DNA from: Paenibacillus sp. Soil766
Lineage (GTDB): Bacteria; Bacillota; Bacilli; Paenibacillales; NBRC-103111
Reading direction: 5' to 3'
Length of the DNA stretch: 64,000 bases
Assembly: GCF_001428105.1 (NCBI RefSeq)
Contig: NZ_LMSJ01000014.1
Coordinates: forward strand, 23,372-87,371
In this document: piece by piece, positions 44,110-53,584 of the stretch
How positions within the stretch are numbered: position 1 is the stretch's first letter
Layout: the number at the start of each line of letters is the position of its first letter
Position numbers and translations under genes: made by a program
The notes under the pieces: generated by a model
Database searches by the model: none
Told to the model about the DNA's origin: nothing
The model's input: the letters and a program-made list of their open reading frames with translations, nothing else

Positions 44110-45704
44110 CGAATCCATTTTCCTTTCTTGAGCTCTTCTTGGAAAGCACGCAAACGTGAGAACTTATCCGCTAAGCGGTAAATATAGTGCTCCCAGCGGT
44201 CATCCTGGCCGATGTGTTTATAGATGCTATGCAGCTTCTTAAGCAGACGAACTGCTGTCTTGTAAGAAGCTCTATTTTTCTCCAGAACAGCCCGTTCGGC
44301 TGCTTGATGATAGAGCGGAAGGAGCAGCGCAGAGTCGTGCTCTTCGATCGCTTTGAGCTCCATCCCATATAGATTCAAGGGGGAAATCCGATTCGCCAGC
44401 TGCAAATCCACCCATTGACGGTATCGTTTCGTTTGCAGCAAATACGCGGTGTAATAGTAGTAGGAACGCGGGAGTAAGGACTCCATCACCTGAACCCACT
44501 CGCTATCGTTTGCCAGATGCTTCGTCGTATCTAGCCAATATTGGCAGAACGTGCGGAAATCATCATGGTTCGCATTCGTTATCGAAGGGAATAGCCAGCG
44601 CAGCCAGACCAGCATGTGATCCCACTGTCCATCGCTCGCGAATTTATTTAAATAGAGGAAGAAATCCTTCGCATGTGGATGAGCGAGTTGCCCAAGCCGT
44701 TCGAAGGCTTGCTCGGTATGCCCCTGCATAATATCGAAATGCGCCCTAGCTGCAAGTAACGTATCCTTCTTCTTCGGAAGCAGCTCCTTCTTAGCCAGAA
44801 GAGTGTCGAGACGTGCGATTTCTTCTTTCTGTGCACTAGGTTGATCGGTCAACTTCCACCAGATGAAACGATACACGAACAGCCAATCAACTGGACTGTC
44901 CTTGCCTTGCAGGGCGGATTCTCCGACCATTTTCATCGTGGTCAACCATATCTTAGGCTCTGCTAGGAAAGAGCGGTTTACATCGATGCGATCGACGAAT
45001 TCGACAAGCTTATCTTCACAGTTTTTGGCGGAAATTTTGCAACCATTTTCATGATAGTAGCTCAGGTAAGAGCTCTTCGTTTCTTGATAAAATTGTTCGA
45101 TCTTCCGCATCATGAAAAGCACAATGTGGAACATATAGAGCTCACGCATCGTATCGCGCCAATTCGCTGCATAAGGCGGCAGGGACTCCAAGGCGGACTC
45201 ATAGAAGGTTTCTATGGAATGCTGATGCGAGATGGAGAAGCCATGAAACTTACCTTCAAAGAAACGATGCCATTCACTAGGCATACTCTCTTCCAGAGGC
45301 ACGTTCGCCTGTGCAGCCGCTTTGCGTTCTTGAATGATGGAAGCAGCTGCACTTCGGGCTGGCTTCTTCCGTGTATGGATTTGCTGCTTCAACTGCTGCA
45401 GGACAAGCTCTGGTCGACCATAGGTGGCGTACAAGCTAAAAAACGTAGCACCAATGTGCTGACAGAAGCCCACAAAGGAGCAAGTGCAGGCACTCGCAGC
45501 GAAATTTTCTAAATGAACTTCTACTTTATGGACCTGTTTACTTGTGACAGTTGCCAGAACACTAAGCCCTTTGAGATCAACCTCGGTCACTCGGCCTTTA
45601 TGATAATACTCCCAGCCTTGCTCCAGACGGGTGGCGTCAAAGTGCAATGGGATTTGCTTGATGAGGTAGTTCATTCGATTTTTGGGAATTTGAAGTTTCA
45701 ACAT
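44106..45704 (-). CDS. SWIM zinc-finger protein, partner of the SNF2 helicase
   Basis: 532-residue protein with a SWIM finger (CTCSFVGFCQH, C-x-C-x6-C-x-H, about residues 70-80), expected to bind zinc and nucleic acid or protein. The remainder is helical without a known domain. The ATG at 45704 is 8 bases after AGGA; an earlier ATG at 45746 lacks a site. Overlap by 4 bases with the SNF2 gene indicates translational coupling and joint function. Confidence 0.85.
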   Translation of the reverse strand: MLKLQIPKNRMNYLIKQIPLHFDATRLEQGWEYYHKGRVTEVDLKGLSVLATVTSKQVHKVEVHLENFAASACTCSFVGFCQHIGATFFSLYATYGRPELVLQQLKQQIHTRKKPARSAAASIIQERKAAAQANVPLEESMPSEWHRFFEGKFHGFSISHQHSIETFYESALESLPPYAANWRDTMRELYMFHIVLFMMRKIEQFYQETKSSYLSYYHENGCKISAKNCEDKLVEFVDRIDVNRSFLAEPKIWLTTMKMVGESALQGKDSPVDWLFVYRFIWWKLTDQPSAQKEEIARLDTLLAKKELLPKKKDTLLAARAHFDIMQGHTEQAFERLGQLAHPHAKDFFLYLNKFASDGQWDHMLVWLRWLFPSITNANHDDFRTFCQYWLDTTKHLANDSEWVQVMESLLPRSYYYYTAYLLQTKRYRQWVDLQLANRISPLNLYGMELKAIEEHDSALLLPLYHQAAERAVLEKNRASYKTAVRLLKKLHSIYKHIGQDDRWEHYIYRLADKFSRLRAFQEELKKGKWIR

Positions 45705-45898
45705 GTGATCGTTCCTACCCTCCGAGCGGCGCATTCCTTCTTCCATAGTAACAGATTTTTTCCGAAATTGCCCATTTCCACAGTTTATGCCAAAGGTGAT
45801 ATTTTTAATCCGTACTGAAAGGGGTTAACCCTGCATTCTTACCTAGAATATGATAAAGTGAAGCTAGATGAAATGCTTCTTGAAGGGAGACTGCGCGA

Positions 45899-46192
45899 GT
45901 GGGTATTAAATTTGGTCGTGAATATAAGGATATTGTTACTGATTTTGTACGCGGAATCGAAATGGTGAATGGCTTCTATGAGCTGCTTGAGATGAATGCA
46001 GAAGACTGGCAGGAGCTGGATGAGACCGAACAGGAAGAATGCCTGCGTACGCTGGCTGACGATATATTTTACGGGCTAGGCAGTTCACCGGTCATGCATG
46101 TTGGGGCAGGTTCGGTTCGGCATGATGCAGGCAATCACGTGCTAAAAGTCCATGATGGTGAGAAGTTGGTTTCGGTCATCTACTTGGTCTAA
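45899..46192 (+). CDS. Conserved-looking small protein of unknown function
   Basis: 97-residue acidic protein; GTG start 9 bases after AAGGGAG. A TATGAT at 45849-45854 may be its -10. No signal peptide or membrane segment. The second half (VMHVGAGSVRHDAGNHVLKV) is beta-like, the first half helical and Glu/Asp-rich. It lies 39 bases before recQ on the same strand and divergent from the SWIM-SNF2 operon, so it may be co-transcribed with recQ. I do not recognise it. Confidence 0.7.
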   Translation: MGIKFGREYKDIVTDFVRGIEMVNGFYELLEMNAEDWQELDETEQEECLRTLADDIFYGLGSSPVMHVGAGSVRHDAGNHVLKVHDGEKLVSVIYLV

Positions 46193-46231
46193 AACAGGAA
46201 GAACTGCGATATAGAAAGGTGTAAAGAAGCT

Positions 46232-48043
46232 ATGTTGGATGGCGCAAGAAAGGTTCTACAACAGGTTTATGGATATCCCGAGTTTCGTGAGGGCCAGAAA
46301 AATATTATTACGAACCTTCTCGAGGGTAAGGATACCTTAGGTATTATGCCAACGGGCGGAGGGAAATCGATCTGCTATCAAGTGCCGGCGCTGCTGATGG
46401 AGGGAGTGACGTTAGTCATTTCCCCTCTCATCTCTTTGATGAAGGATCAGGTGGATGCGCTCGGCGCGCTCGGTGTTCCTGCCACATTCATTAATAGTAC
46501 GTTGGAAGCTAGAGAAGTGGAACAGCGCATGCAAGGGGCTATGCAGGGCAAGTATAAGTTGCTTTACATTGCACCTGAGCGCCTGGAATCGGAGCGATTT
46601 CGTGCCAGGATGGCGGCGTTGAATTTGCCGCTGGTCGCAATTGATGAGGCACACTGTGTCTCGCAGTGGGGGCATGATTTCCGTCCGAGTTATGTCTCGA
46701 TTGCACCGTTCATTCGGCAGCTGCCGAATCGGCCGATTGTGGCTGCTTTCACAGCAACGGCTACTGCTGAGGTTACTGCGGACATCGCTCGACTGTTGGA
46801 TCTGGATGCGGCAGGGATTTTCATCAATGGCTTCTCGCGCGACAATTTGGAGCTAACCATTCTTCGCGGAGAGAAAAAGCGGGATTACATACAGAACTAT
46901 GTGAAGGAACATACCCATCAGCCAGGCATTATTTACGCTGCGACGCGTAAGGATGTTGAGGAGTTGTATGAGGCGCTGCGCAAAAAAGGCTTCGCCGCAG
47001 GCAAGTATCATGCGGGCATGTCCGATGATGAGCGCTCCTACATGCAGGAAGCGTTTCTCTATGACGATATTCGCGTGATGATCGCGACGAATGCGTTCGG
47101 GATGGGGATTGATAAATCCAACGTCCGGTACGTGATTCACTACAATATGCCGAAAAATATGGAAGCTTATTACCAGGAAGCAGGCCGTGCGGGCCGTGAT
47201 GGTGAGCCGAGCGAGTGTATTCTGCTATTCAGTGCGCAGGATATTATGACGCAGAAGTTCCTGATTGAGCAGAACCAGCTCTCGCCTGAGCGCAAAGCGA
47301 ACGAGTACAAAAAGCTTCAAACGATGATCGACTACTGCTATTCGCCGCGTTGTTTGCGGAATGCTATTTTACATTATTTTGATGAGCAAAATATTAAGGA
47401 TACCTGCGGGAACTGCAGTTCCTGCAAGGATGATCGTGACACCGTCGACATTACAGTCGAGGCGCAAAAGATTTTCTCCTGCATTCGCCGCATGAACGAG
47501 CGGTTCGGAATTTCGATGGTTGCCTCTGTATTGAAGGGGTCCAAGGCGAAGAAGATTATGGACTATCGATTCGATCGACTGCCGACACACGGGATTATGA
47601 GCAATTTGCCCGAAAAAGAGATTGCTGAATTGATTAATGTGCTGATTTCCGAAGGCTTTTTACAACTGTCCGAGGGTCAATACCCGGTTGTTCGGTTGAT
47701 GCAGCCTGCTGCCGAAGTACTTCAGGGCAAGCTGCCCGTGAATCAAAAGGTACGCAAACAGCCCGTTCGCACTGTTGCCGCGATGGACAATACATTGTTC
47801 GAGCAGTTGCGATTGCTGCGTCGTGAAATGGCTGCACGTGAGAAGGTGCCGCCTTATATTATTTTCGCCGACAGTACGCTGCGTGAGATGAGTGAGAGCT
47901 GTCCGACGACGGAAGCCGCGATGCTGCGCATCAAAGGGGTCGGTGAGGTGAAGTACCGCAATTACGGGAAGCCATTCCTGGAGCTGCTTCGCACGTATGC
48001 GGGAGAGAGTGATATGGGCGTAGTTGCCTATGATTATGAGTGA
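46232..48043 (+). CDS. recQ: ATP-dependent DNA helicase RecQ
   Basis: 3-prime to 5-prime DNA helicase for recombination repair (603 residues). Helicase core: [21 protein letters not shown] (Walker A), [16 protein letters not shown] (DEAH), [15 protein letters not shown] and [10 protein letters not shown]; zinc-binding RQC with CYSPRCLRN...CGNCSSC; C-terminal HRDC (about 525-600). AAAGGTG precedes the ATG at 11 bases. All domains of the full-length enzyme are present. Confidence 0.96.
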   Translation: MLDGARKVLQQVYGYPEFREGQKNIITNLLEGKDTLGIMPTGGGKSICYQVPALLMEGVTLVISPLISLMKDQVDALGALGVPATFINSTLEAREVEQRMQGAMQGKYKLLYIAPERLESERFRARMAALNLPLVAIDEAHCVSQWGHDFRPSYVSIAPFIRQLPNRPIVAAFTATATAEVTADIARLLDLDAAGIFINGFSRDNLELTILRGEKKRDYIQNYVKEHTHQPGIIYAATRKDVEELYEALRKKGFAAGKYHAGMSDDERSYMQEAFLYDDIRVMIATNAFGMGIDKSNVRYVIHYNMPKNMEAYYQEAGRAGRDGEPSECILLFSAQDIMTQKFLIEQNQLSPERKANEYKKLQTMIDYCYSPRCLRNAILHYFDEQNIKDTCGNCSSCKDDRDTVDITVEAQKIFSCIRRMNERFGISMVASVLKGSKAKKIMDYRFDRLPTHGIMSNLPEKEIAELINVLISEGFLQLSEGQYPVVRLMQPAAEVLQGKLPVNQKVRKQPVRTVAAMDNTLFEQLRLLRREMAAREKVPPYIIFADSTLREMSESCPTTEAAMLRIKGVGEVKYRNYGKPFLELLRTYAGESDMGVVAYDYE

Positions 48044-48160
48044 GGGGCAGTACCCAATCATCCCCGCAATGACATGCTGCGATTCACTCACGATCCCAGA
48101 ATTGCGCATTCCCCAGTAGGCGTCCTTGAACGAGAGTAGCTAGTGAGGGAGCGGAGGATG

Positions 48161-48469
48161 ATGGTGAGAGTGAAGCTAGAGAGAGTGGTTGTGGATAAGC
48201 GGTTGGCCACGTTGGGAACGTGGAGCCTTGAAGCGGAGGAGAGCAAGTGGATCGTGCGGAAGTATCGGTTTACTTCTTTTCCTCAAGGGATAACGTTCGT
48301 GAACGAAGTTGCTCGCTTGTCCGAAGCGGTTAACCACCACCCCATGATTGCCATTGATTATAAAATGGTAACGCTGCGCCTGACCTCGTGGAGTGCTGGC
48401 GGTTTGACCGAGCTCGATTTCTCGACTGCTGCGAAGTTTGATCAGGCTTATATGGAATTAAGGCGCTAA
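48161..48469 (+). CDS. phhB: Pterin-4a-carbinolamine dehydratase
   Basis: Small enzyme (102 residues) that recycles 4a-hydroxy-tetrahydropterin. EAVNHHPMIAIDYKMVTLRL, followed by TSWSAGGLTELD, fits the family motif with Glu, His-His-Pro, Tyr, a Trp in the third (His/Trp) position and the terminal Asp. Start chosen at ATG 48161 in GGAGGATGATG; 48158 is nearly equivalent. No aromatic amino acid hydroxylase gene lies in the window, so its role here is unclear. Its last 12 bases overlap the convergent GNAT gene. Confidence 0.8.
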   Translation: MVRVKLERVVVDKRLATLGTWSLEAEESKWIVRKYRFTSFPQGITFVNEVARLSEAVNHHPMIAIDYKMVTLRLTSWSAGGLTELDFSTAAKFDQAYMELRR

Positions 48470-48991
48470 GATGACGGACGGACCTGTATAGACCATGCAA
48501 TGGACTTGGGCGGGCCCGGTTGGCGTCAACTTCTCGTAGGTATCTGTGATCGTGAATCCCACTCGCTGGTAGGTGCGAATGGCGCGTTCGTTCCAGACGA
48601 GTACCTCGAGGTCGATTTCATGCTCGGCGTTACGGTGCTGTGCTTCTGCTATAAGCAGCTGAACGAATTGTTTGCCAAGTCCACTGCGGCTAGCTACGCC
48701 TTTGCCACAAAGATCCGGTCGAAGTCCTAGGCCTAATCGGGTAACACCAACGATCGGAAAAAACTGAACAAAACCTTGTAAGGTTCCCGATTCATCCACT
48801 ACACCACAATATTGTTCATCCCTAATTCGGGGATCAGCGAATTCGGATTGGTTGTCGAGCATCGTGGCCCAAGACGGCCAGTTGTAAATTGCGTAAGGAG
48901 CAGGATAGCTCCATGTGCACAGCTCCTGGCTAGCCGATTCCGTTAGCGGAACGACGCGCCAAGGTGAATTTAAGGTAATAGGTTGTGGCAT
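48458..48991 (-). CDS. GNAT-family N-acetyltransferase
   Basis: 177-residue acetyltransferase, probably of the RimJ/RimL-like group: LGLGLRPDLCGKGVASRSGL is the acetyl-CoA loop (about 84-103) and VLVWNERAIRTYQRVGF the C-terminal motif. Its 3-prime end overlaps the carbinolamine dehydratase gene on the other strand. Substrate unknown. Confidence 0.83.
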   Translation of the reverse strand: MPQPITLNSPWRVVPLTESASQELCTWSYPAPYAIYNWPSWATMLDNQSEFADPRIRDEQYCGVVDESGTLQGFVQFFPIVGVTRLGLGLRPDLCGKGVASRSGLGKQFVQLLIAEAQHRNAEHEIDLEVLVWNERAIRTYQRVGFTITDTYEKLTPTGPAQVHCMVYTGPSVILAP

Positions 48992-49102
48992 TTCTTGGGC
49001 AACCTTTCTATAGGTAGTATTTGGCCATCGTTCTATTCTAGACTAACAATTCCCCTTATTCTACTCGATGTCTGAGAGATCTGGAATGGATTCTCAGCAA
49101 AT

Positions 49103-49121
49103 TGCGGAACCAGGTTCCGCA
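49103..49121. repeat. Palindrome upstream of a GNAT gene
   Basis: TGCGGAACC-A-GGTTCCGCA, a perfect 9-bp-arm palindrome 76 bases before the GNAT start. It could be a regulator site in the divergent gap between two GNAT genes, or a hairpin in the leader. Confidence 0.5.
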
Positions 49122-49196
49122 GCTATAGAAGTGGCCAGCAATTTGCGTTTGTTCGAACGATATTTTATATCAATTACAATAAGGAGGGCACCCGTG

Positions 49197-49670
49197 ATGA
49201 CACAAGTGACCATTCGTGAAGCCGTCATGTCCGATATTCCCCAGCTTAAAACTTTGATGCTCGCTTATATTGTGGATTTCTATCAGTACCGCCAACCGGA
49301 GGATGAGAAGCTGAACGCTTTGATTCATGAATTGCTCGAACAGAACATAGGTATTCAATTTGTAGCTGAAACGGAGGAGGGGGCGCTAGTCGGCTTTGCG
49401 ACGCTGTATTTCACCTTCAGCACGCTGCGTGCCGCCAAGATTGCCGTCATGAATGATTTATTTGTTGTGGAAGCGGAGCGTGGACAGGGAGCAGCGGCGA
49501 AGCTCTTTGCAGCTTGCAAAGGCTATGCAGCTAGACATGATTATGCCAAATTAACCTGGGAAACAGCTCCAGATAACTTACGCGCGCAAGCTTTTTACGA
49601 TAAAATAGGTGGAGACCGAGGTCATTGGCTGACCTATTCTGTGATTCCCACAAGTGGGATGGGCGATTAA
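49197..49670 (+). CDS. GNAT-family N-acetyltransferase
   Basis: 157-residue GNAT protein; ATG 8 bases after AAGGAGGG. VMNDLFVVEAERGQGAAAKL (about 84-103) is the acetyl-CoA-binding motif and APDNLRAQAFYDKIGG the C-terminal one. An in-frame extension upstream to 49068 lacks a ribosome site. The sulfurtransferase gene follows after 16 bases. Confidence 0.87.
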   Translation: MTQVTIREAVMSDIPQLKTLMLAYIVDFYQYRQPEDEKLNALIHELLEQNIGIQFVAETEEGALVGFATLYFTFSTLRAAKIAVMNDLFVVEAERGQGAAAKLFAACKGYAARHDYAKLTWETAPDNLRAQAFYDKIGGDRGHWLTYSVIPTSGMGD

Positions 49671-49686
49671 TTAAAGGTAGGGGAAG

Positions 49687-50535
49687 GTGGCAGAAACCGT
49701 GGAAAATATCGTAAGTCAGTCGTGGTTGCTTGGACAATTGGGTGATGCGAATATCGTCATCGCGGATTGTCGTTTTGCACTTGGTAAGCCTGAATCAGGC
49801 CGTGAACTGTATGCACAGGATCATATTGAAGGCGCCGTGTATGTCGACTTGGAGAAAGACTTATCCGGTGCTTTGATGGCGCACGGCGGGCGACATCCGC
49901 TGCCGGATCTCGGTGCATTCTCGATCCTCGTCGGCAGTCTCGGCATTGACGGCACGAAGACCGTCGTTGCTTACGACGATCAAGGCGGAGCAATGGCATC
50001 GCGCCTGTGGTGGATGCTGAAATTCCTCGGCCACTCCGAGGTATACGTATTGGATCAAGGGTATACCGCATGGAAATCCGCGGAATACCCTGTCACAGCT
50101 GAAGTGCCTGCGGTACTCCCGCGCACCTTCTCACCGAAGGTGCATCGTTCCATGTTGGCGAGCATGGATGAAGTGAAGGACAAGCTCGGTCGCCCAGGCA
50201 CCGTGCTGGTTGATTCGCGCGAGGAGCGTCGCTACCTCGGCCTCGAAGAGCCAATCGATGCGGTGGCTGGCCACATCCCGGGCGCGCGCAACTTCTTCTG
50301 GAAAGGCGTTCTCGGCGAGAACGGTGCTTGGTTGTCAGCTGCGGAGCAAGAGCAGCACTTTGCCGCACTGCGTGACGCTGATGAAATCATCGTCTATTGC
50401 GGCTCGGGCGTGACGGCGTGCCCGAACGTGCTGGGACTTAGCGAAGCGGGCTTCGATAACGTGAAGCTCTACAGCGGAAGCTGGAGCGACTGGATTTCGT
50501 GGGAAGATAACCCGATTGCTACGGGTGAAGAGTAA
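49687..50535 (+). CDS. Two-domain rhodanese (sulfurtransferase)
   Basis: Thiosulfate or 3-mercaptopyruvate sulfurtransferase (282 residues): N-terminal non-catalytic rhodanese domain (about 1-140) and C-terminal catalytic domain with the loop YCGSGVTAC (active Cys about 238). GTG starts at 49687 and 49699 both have purine-rich sites; the first is used. CGSGVTAC is found in both donor classes, so the sulfur donor is not decided. Confidence 0.9.
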   Translation: MAETVENIVSQSWLLGQLGDANIVIADCRFALGKPESGRELYAQDHIEGAVYVDLEKDLSGALMAHGGRHPLPDLGAFSILVGSLGIDGTKTVVAYDDQGGAMASRLWWMLKFLGHSEVYVLDQGYTAWKSAEYPVTAEVPAVLPRTFSPKVHRSMLASMDEVKDKLGRPGTVLVDSREERRYLGLEEPIDAVAGHIPGARNFFWKGVLGENGAWLSAAEQEQHFAALRDADEIIVYCGSGVTACPNVLGLSEAGFDNVKLYSGSWSDWISWEDNPIATGEE

Positions 50536-50565
50536 AGTAATACCCCGAATACCCGTTAATGAGAG

Positions 50566-50604
50566 AAGAGCCTGTCAGCCACCGCGCAGACAGGTTCTTA
50601 GTCG
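50566..50604 (+). terminator. Probable terminator of the rhodanese gene
   Basis: AAGAGCCTGTC pairs with GACAGGTTCTT across a 12-base loop; the T tract is weak. Confidence 0.55.
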
Positions 50605-50692
50605 TTTAGTCAACTCCGGTAGAAATAAAAAACGCATTTTATACAAAATTAACGAGGAAGCGTTTAACGTGTTATCATCGAATATAAACGAA

Positions 50693-50722
50693 TTGGTGTA
50701 TCCTACCAAATAATGTTATAAA
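50693..50722 (+). promoter_or_regulatory. Promoter of the WYL-GyrI-DUF1801 unit
   Basis: TTGGTG (50693-50698), 18 bases, TATAAA (50717-50722), 36 bases before the regulator start. Confidence 0.45.
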
Positions 50723-50757
50723 CTTTTTGCATATTCAATGTGATGGGGGTACATACT

Positions 50758-51711
50758 GTGAAGTTAGAAAGACTCTTATCCATAATTATTCTGCTTCTGA
50801 ACCGCCGTGTGGTACAGGCCAAGGAGCTCGCAGAACGGTTCGAGGTGTCCGTACGAACAATATACCGAGATATCGAAGTAATTAATGGGGCTGGGATCCC
50901 CATCGTTACCTATCAGGGGACGAATGGTGGCATTGGCCTAGTGGAAGGTTACCGCTTGGACCACAATGTGCTTACTAATAACGAGCTTGCAGACATCGTT
51001 ACCGCCCTCCGCAGCATCTCAACCTCATACGGCAACGAGCAGCAACTGCAGTTATTGGAGAAAATCAATAGCGTTGTCCAGCCCGCATACTCCGAAGAAT
51101 TTCAACATAAGACGAACAGCGTGTTGATTGACTACTCCCCTTGGGACGGCAACGAAAGGCTTCGCCCTAAACTGCAGCTATTAAAGGAAGCCATAGATAA
51201 GTGTCTAATAGCTGGATTTACCTATTCCAATGCTGAGGGTGAAATATCATACCGTACGGTAGAGCCGTATATGCTCATCATGAAAGGGAGACAGTGGTAC
51301 CTGCAAGCCTACTGCCTGGACAAAGAGCAGTTTCGGTTGTTCAAGCTAAAGAGAATGAAGGAGCTGGAGATAGCCCCGGGAAGAGTGTTCATTCGCCGAG
51401 AGCTTCCGAAGCAGGAACGCGACACAGGCCAAAACCCATGCGAGCCGTCACAGGTGACAGAGATCGTCTTGCGTTTCCACCCTGCCTCTCGTCATTTGGC
51501 GGAGGAATGGTTTGGCATCGAAGGACTTTTGCCGGTTGAAGACGGCAGTTGGCAAGTGAGGCTGGCATACCCGGAAGATGATTGGTTGTATAGATTCATT
51601 CTCGGCTTGGGTCACCATGCAGAGGTGCTTGAGCCACCCCATCTGCGGGATATCATCGCTAGTCGTGCAGAGCAAGTTGCGAAAATATATAGCAGAGATA
51701 AATCAACTTGA
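50758..51711 (+). CDS. WYL-domain transcriptional regulator
   Basis: HTH_11 plus WYL regulator (317 residues) starting at GTG 50758, 8 bases after GGGGG (earlier GTG and ATG at 50740 and 50743 lack a site). LAERFEVSVRTIYRDIEVIN (about 24-43) is the recognition region; FTYSNAEGE...VEPYMLIMKGRQWYLQAYC (about 155-185) is the WYL core. A hairpin overlaps its end. The next gene is a GyrI-like ligand-binding protein. Confidence 0.87.
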   Translation: MKLERLLSIIILLLNRRVVQAKELAERFEVSVRTIYRDIEVINGAGIPIVTYQGTNGGIGLVEGYRLDHNVLTNNELADIVTALRSISTSYGNEQQLQLLEKINSVVQPAYSEEFQHKTNSVLIDYSPWDGNERLRPKLQLLKEAIDKCLIAGFTYSNAEGEISYRTVEPYMLIMKGRQWYLQAYCLDKEQFRLFKLKRMKELEIAPGRVFIRRELPKQERDTGQNPCEPSQVTEIVLRFHPASRHLAEEWFGIEGLLPVEDGSWQVRLAYPEDDWLYRFILGLGHHAEVLEPPHLRDIIASRAEQVAKIYSRDKST

Positions 51712-51735
51712 CAGATAGATGTCAAGTTTGTTGTT
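51705..51735 (+). terminator. Terminator or attenuator after the WYL gene
   Basis: AACTTGACA and TGTCAAGTT, 9-bp stem with a 6-base loop, then TTGTTTT. The stop codon of the regulator is within the stem, so the next gene may be partly uncoupled. Confidence 0.65.
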
Positions 51736-51775
51736 TTATACTAAACTCATTCCAATACAAGGAGAATGATTAGTA

Positions 51776-52330
51776 ATGAAACAAGACCAATCTGAATTGA
51801 AATCCTCGCTGCCGCTAGATTCGGCGACTCGCAAACCAATTGAGCCTGCACGTGTTGAGGAACTTCCCCCTTTCACACTAGCTGGAATTAGCGCCGTCAC
51901 AACAAATGAAGCCGAATTAAGCGATAATGGCAAAATCGGCAAACTGTTTGAACAATACTACATACACAATATTGGCGGACAACTGGCCGACTATGTTAAG
52001 CAGCCTGGTCATTATAGCTGCTACTTCAACTACGAACAGGGCGATGCCGGACGGTATGAAGTAATGGTTGGCGTAAATGTTCGGGAAGAATGTCAGGATC
52101 CATATCCCGAGTCCATTAGGACGTTCACAGTTCCCGCTGCGAAATACGCCGTATTCGTCACAGAGTGGGGACCGATTATAGAGGTGGTGCAGCGGGCCTG
52201 GGGCGATATTTGGCAATGGTCGCGACAATCCGGCAATGATCGAGCTTTCACAGGAGATTTTGAGTATTATGGTCAGAATATCAATCCGAATGACGGGCAA
52301 GCTGAAATTTATATTGCTATACGCCAATAG
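51776..52330 (+). CDS. GyrI-like (AraC effector-binding domain) small-molecule-binding protein
   Basis: 184-residue single-domain protein with the GyrI/AraC effector-binding fold: LPPFTLAGISAVTTN, YFNYEQGDAGRYEVMVGVNV, the FTVPAAKYAVFVTEWGP core and the C-terminal EIYIAIRQ strand. A Trp-rich segment (WGDIWQWSRQSG) is typical of the ligand pocket. No DNA-binding domain, so it may be a ligand sink or hydrolase-like protein. Linked to a WYL regulator and a DUF1801 gene. Confidence 0.82.
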   Translation: MKQDQSELKSSLPLDSATRKPIEPARVEELPPFTLAGISAVTTNEAELSDNGKIGKLFEQYYIHNIGGQLADYVKQPGHYSCYFNYEQGDAGRYEVMVGVNVREECQDPYPESIRTFTVPAAKYAVFVTEWGPIIEVVQRAWGDIWQWSRQSGNDRAFTGDFEYYGQNINPNDGQAEIYIAIRQ

Positions 52331-52371
52331 CCCTGCTTTGCTTATAAAAAATAAGGAAAGGAATGATCACT

Positions 52372-52791
52372 ATGGGTTCGATTGAAAACAGTAAAGTGGC
52401 AGCTGTATTCGACAATTATCCAAAACGTATTCAACAGAAGATGTGGTTTCTTCGCGAACTAATTCTGGATACTGCAACTGAGACCAGTGGCGTTGATACC
52501 GTGGAAGAGACACTAAAATGGGGTGAGCCTAGTTATCTAACAAAAAACGGCAGCACAATTAGAATAAACTGGAAGAAATCGAACCCGCATCAATATGCCA
52601 TGTACTTTAACTGTCAGACAATGTTGGTTGACACATTCAAGGAACTTTTTAGAGATACATTCAAATATGAAGGCAATCGGGCGATTGTGTTCGATGAAAA
52701 CGATCAAATACCTGTCGACGAATTAAAACAATGCATTTCATCCTCTCTCACTTACCATACCAGAAAGCATCTTCCAATGTTGGGAATATGA
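52372..52791 (+). CDS. DUF1801-type (YdhG-like) protein
   Basis: 139-residue protein related to DUF1801: LRELILDTATETSGVDTVEE, ETLKWGEPSYLTKNGSTIRI and the C-terminal ISSSLTYHTRKHLPMLGI. The ATG at 52372 is 9 bases after AAAGGA; an ATG at 52363 is an alternative. Function unknown. Its 41-base gap after the GyrI-like gene and the terminator that follows make it the last gene of the unit. Confidence 0.8.
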   Translation: MGSIENSKVAAVFDNYPKRIQQKMWFLRELILDTATETSGVDTVEETLKWGEPSYLTKNGSTIRINWKKSNPHQYAMYFNCQTMLVDTFKELFRDTFKYEGNRAIVFDENDQIPVDELKQCISSSLTYHTRKHLPMLGI

Positions 52792-52854
52792 TAATGGTGA
52801 GCATGTTGCGGTTGTCTGGTGTCCAGGCATAGCGATATGCAACGCTAATTCGTA

Positions 52855-52900
52855 GCTGTAGCAGACTGCCATTTGGCAGGTTGCTACGGCTGTTTCTTTT
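52855..52900 (+). terminator. Terminator after the DUF1801 gene
   Basis: GCTGTAGCA..CTGCC-ATTT-GGCAG..TGCTACGGC stem with a symmetrical internal loop, then TGTTTCTTTT. Confidence 0.85.
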
Positions 52901-52978
52901 ACCACTGAACCTCCAGCCAGGACTCTCTCAACGCTGCACAAATTTTGTGAGATTTTGATCTATTTTGTCGCCCCAATA

Positions 52979-52987
52979 TGCTAGAAT
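52979..52987 (+). promoter_or_regulatory. Extended -10 promoter of the LemA-like locus
   Basis: TGCTAGAAT is a TGn-type extended -10, 41 bases before the ATG at 53028. No good -35. Confidence 0.45.
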
Positions 52988-53027
52988 AAGAGAATTAGAT
53001 GGGAATATTAGGCAGAGGGGTTTATAG

Positions 53028-53581
53028 ATGAGGAGCAAGAGAGGGATTCTCGTGGTAGGTTTCTTGGTTTTATTGGCATACTGGTGCTGATTGCGGTTAT
53101 CACAACAGCCGTTGTATGGGGGCAACGGGGGACGGCGATTGCGATGGATGAGCAGATCAAGTCGCAGCATGTCGCGAATAAGTCAAACTACGATAACATG
53201 TGGAAACGATTCAAAGAGATGGCGCAAGTCACCGACATGCAGGCTGATGATATTAAAAAGGTGTATACCGACCTCATTGCAGGCCGTTACACGAATACAC
53301 AAGCACTTTTCCAAGCGATTCAAGAGCAGAACCCGCATATGAGTAGTACATTGTATACGAAGCTGCAAAACGAAGTATCTTCAGCACGAACCGAGTTCGA
53401 CCGGAATCAAAAGAAGATTGCCGATCAAGTCCGTGAGTATAACACGCATATTCGGAAGCATGTGCTGATGAATGCGATTTTCCATTTCGAAACGATGGAT
53501 GCGGAGAAATTCATTATTACCTCAGACCGTACGAGTGACGCGTATCAAACAGGCAAAGATAACGAAGTGAAGCTGAGGTAG
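53028..53581 (+). pseudogene. LemA-like membrane protein gene with an N-terminal frameshift
   Basis: The ATG at 53028 has a good ribosome site (AGAGGGG, 7 bases) but its frame ends after 20 codons (MRSKRGILVVGFLVLLAYWC, then stop). The downstream frame continues the membrane helix (FIGILVLIAVITTAVVW) and a 150-residue LemA-like helical body (NMWKRFKEMAQVTDMQ...) to 53581. One extra T in the TTTT at about 53069-53072 would join them as VGFLVFIGILVLIAVITTAV. So either a one-base homopolymer deletion inactivated it or the base was missed in sequencing. A GTG at 53084 has no ribosome site. Confidence 0.75.
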
Positions 53582-53584
53582 CAG

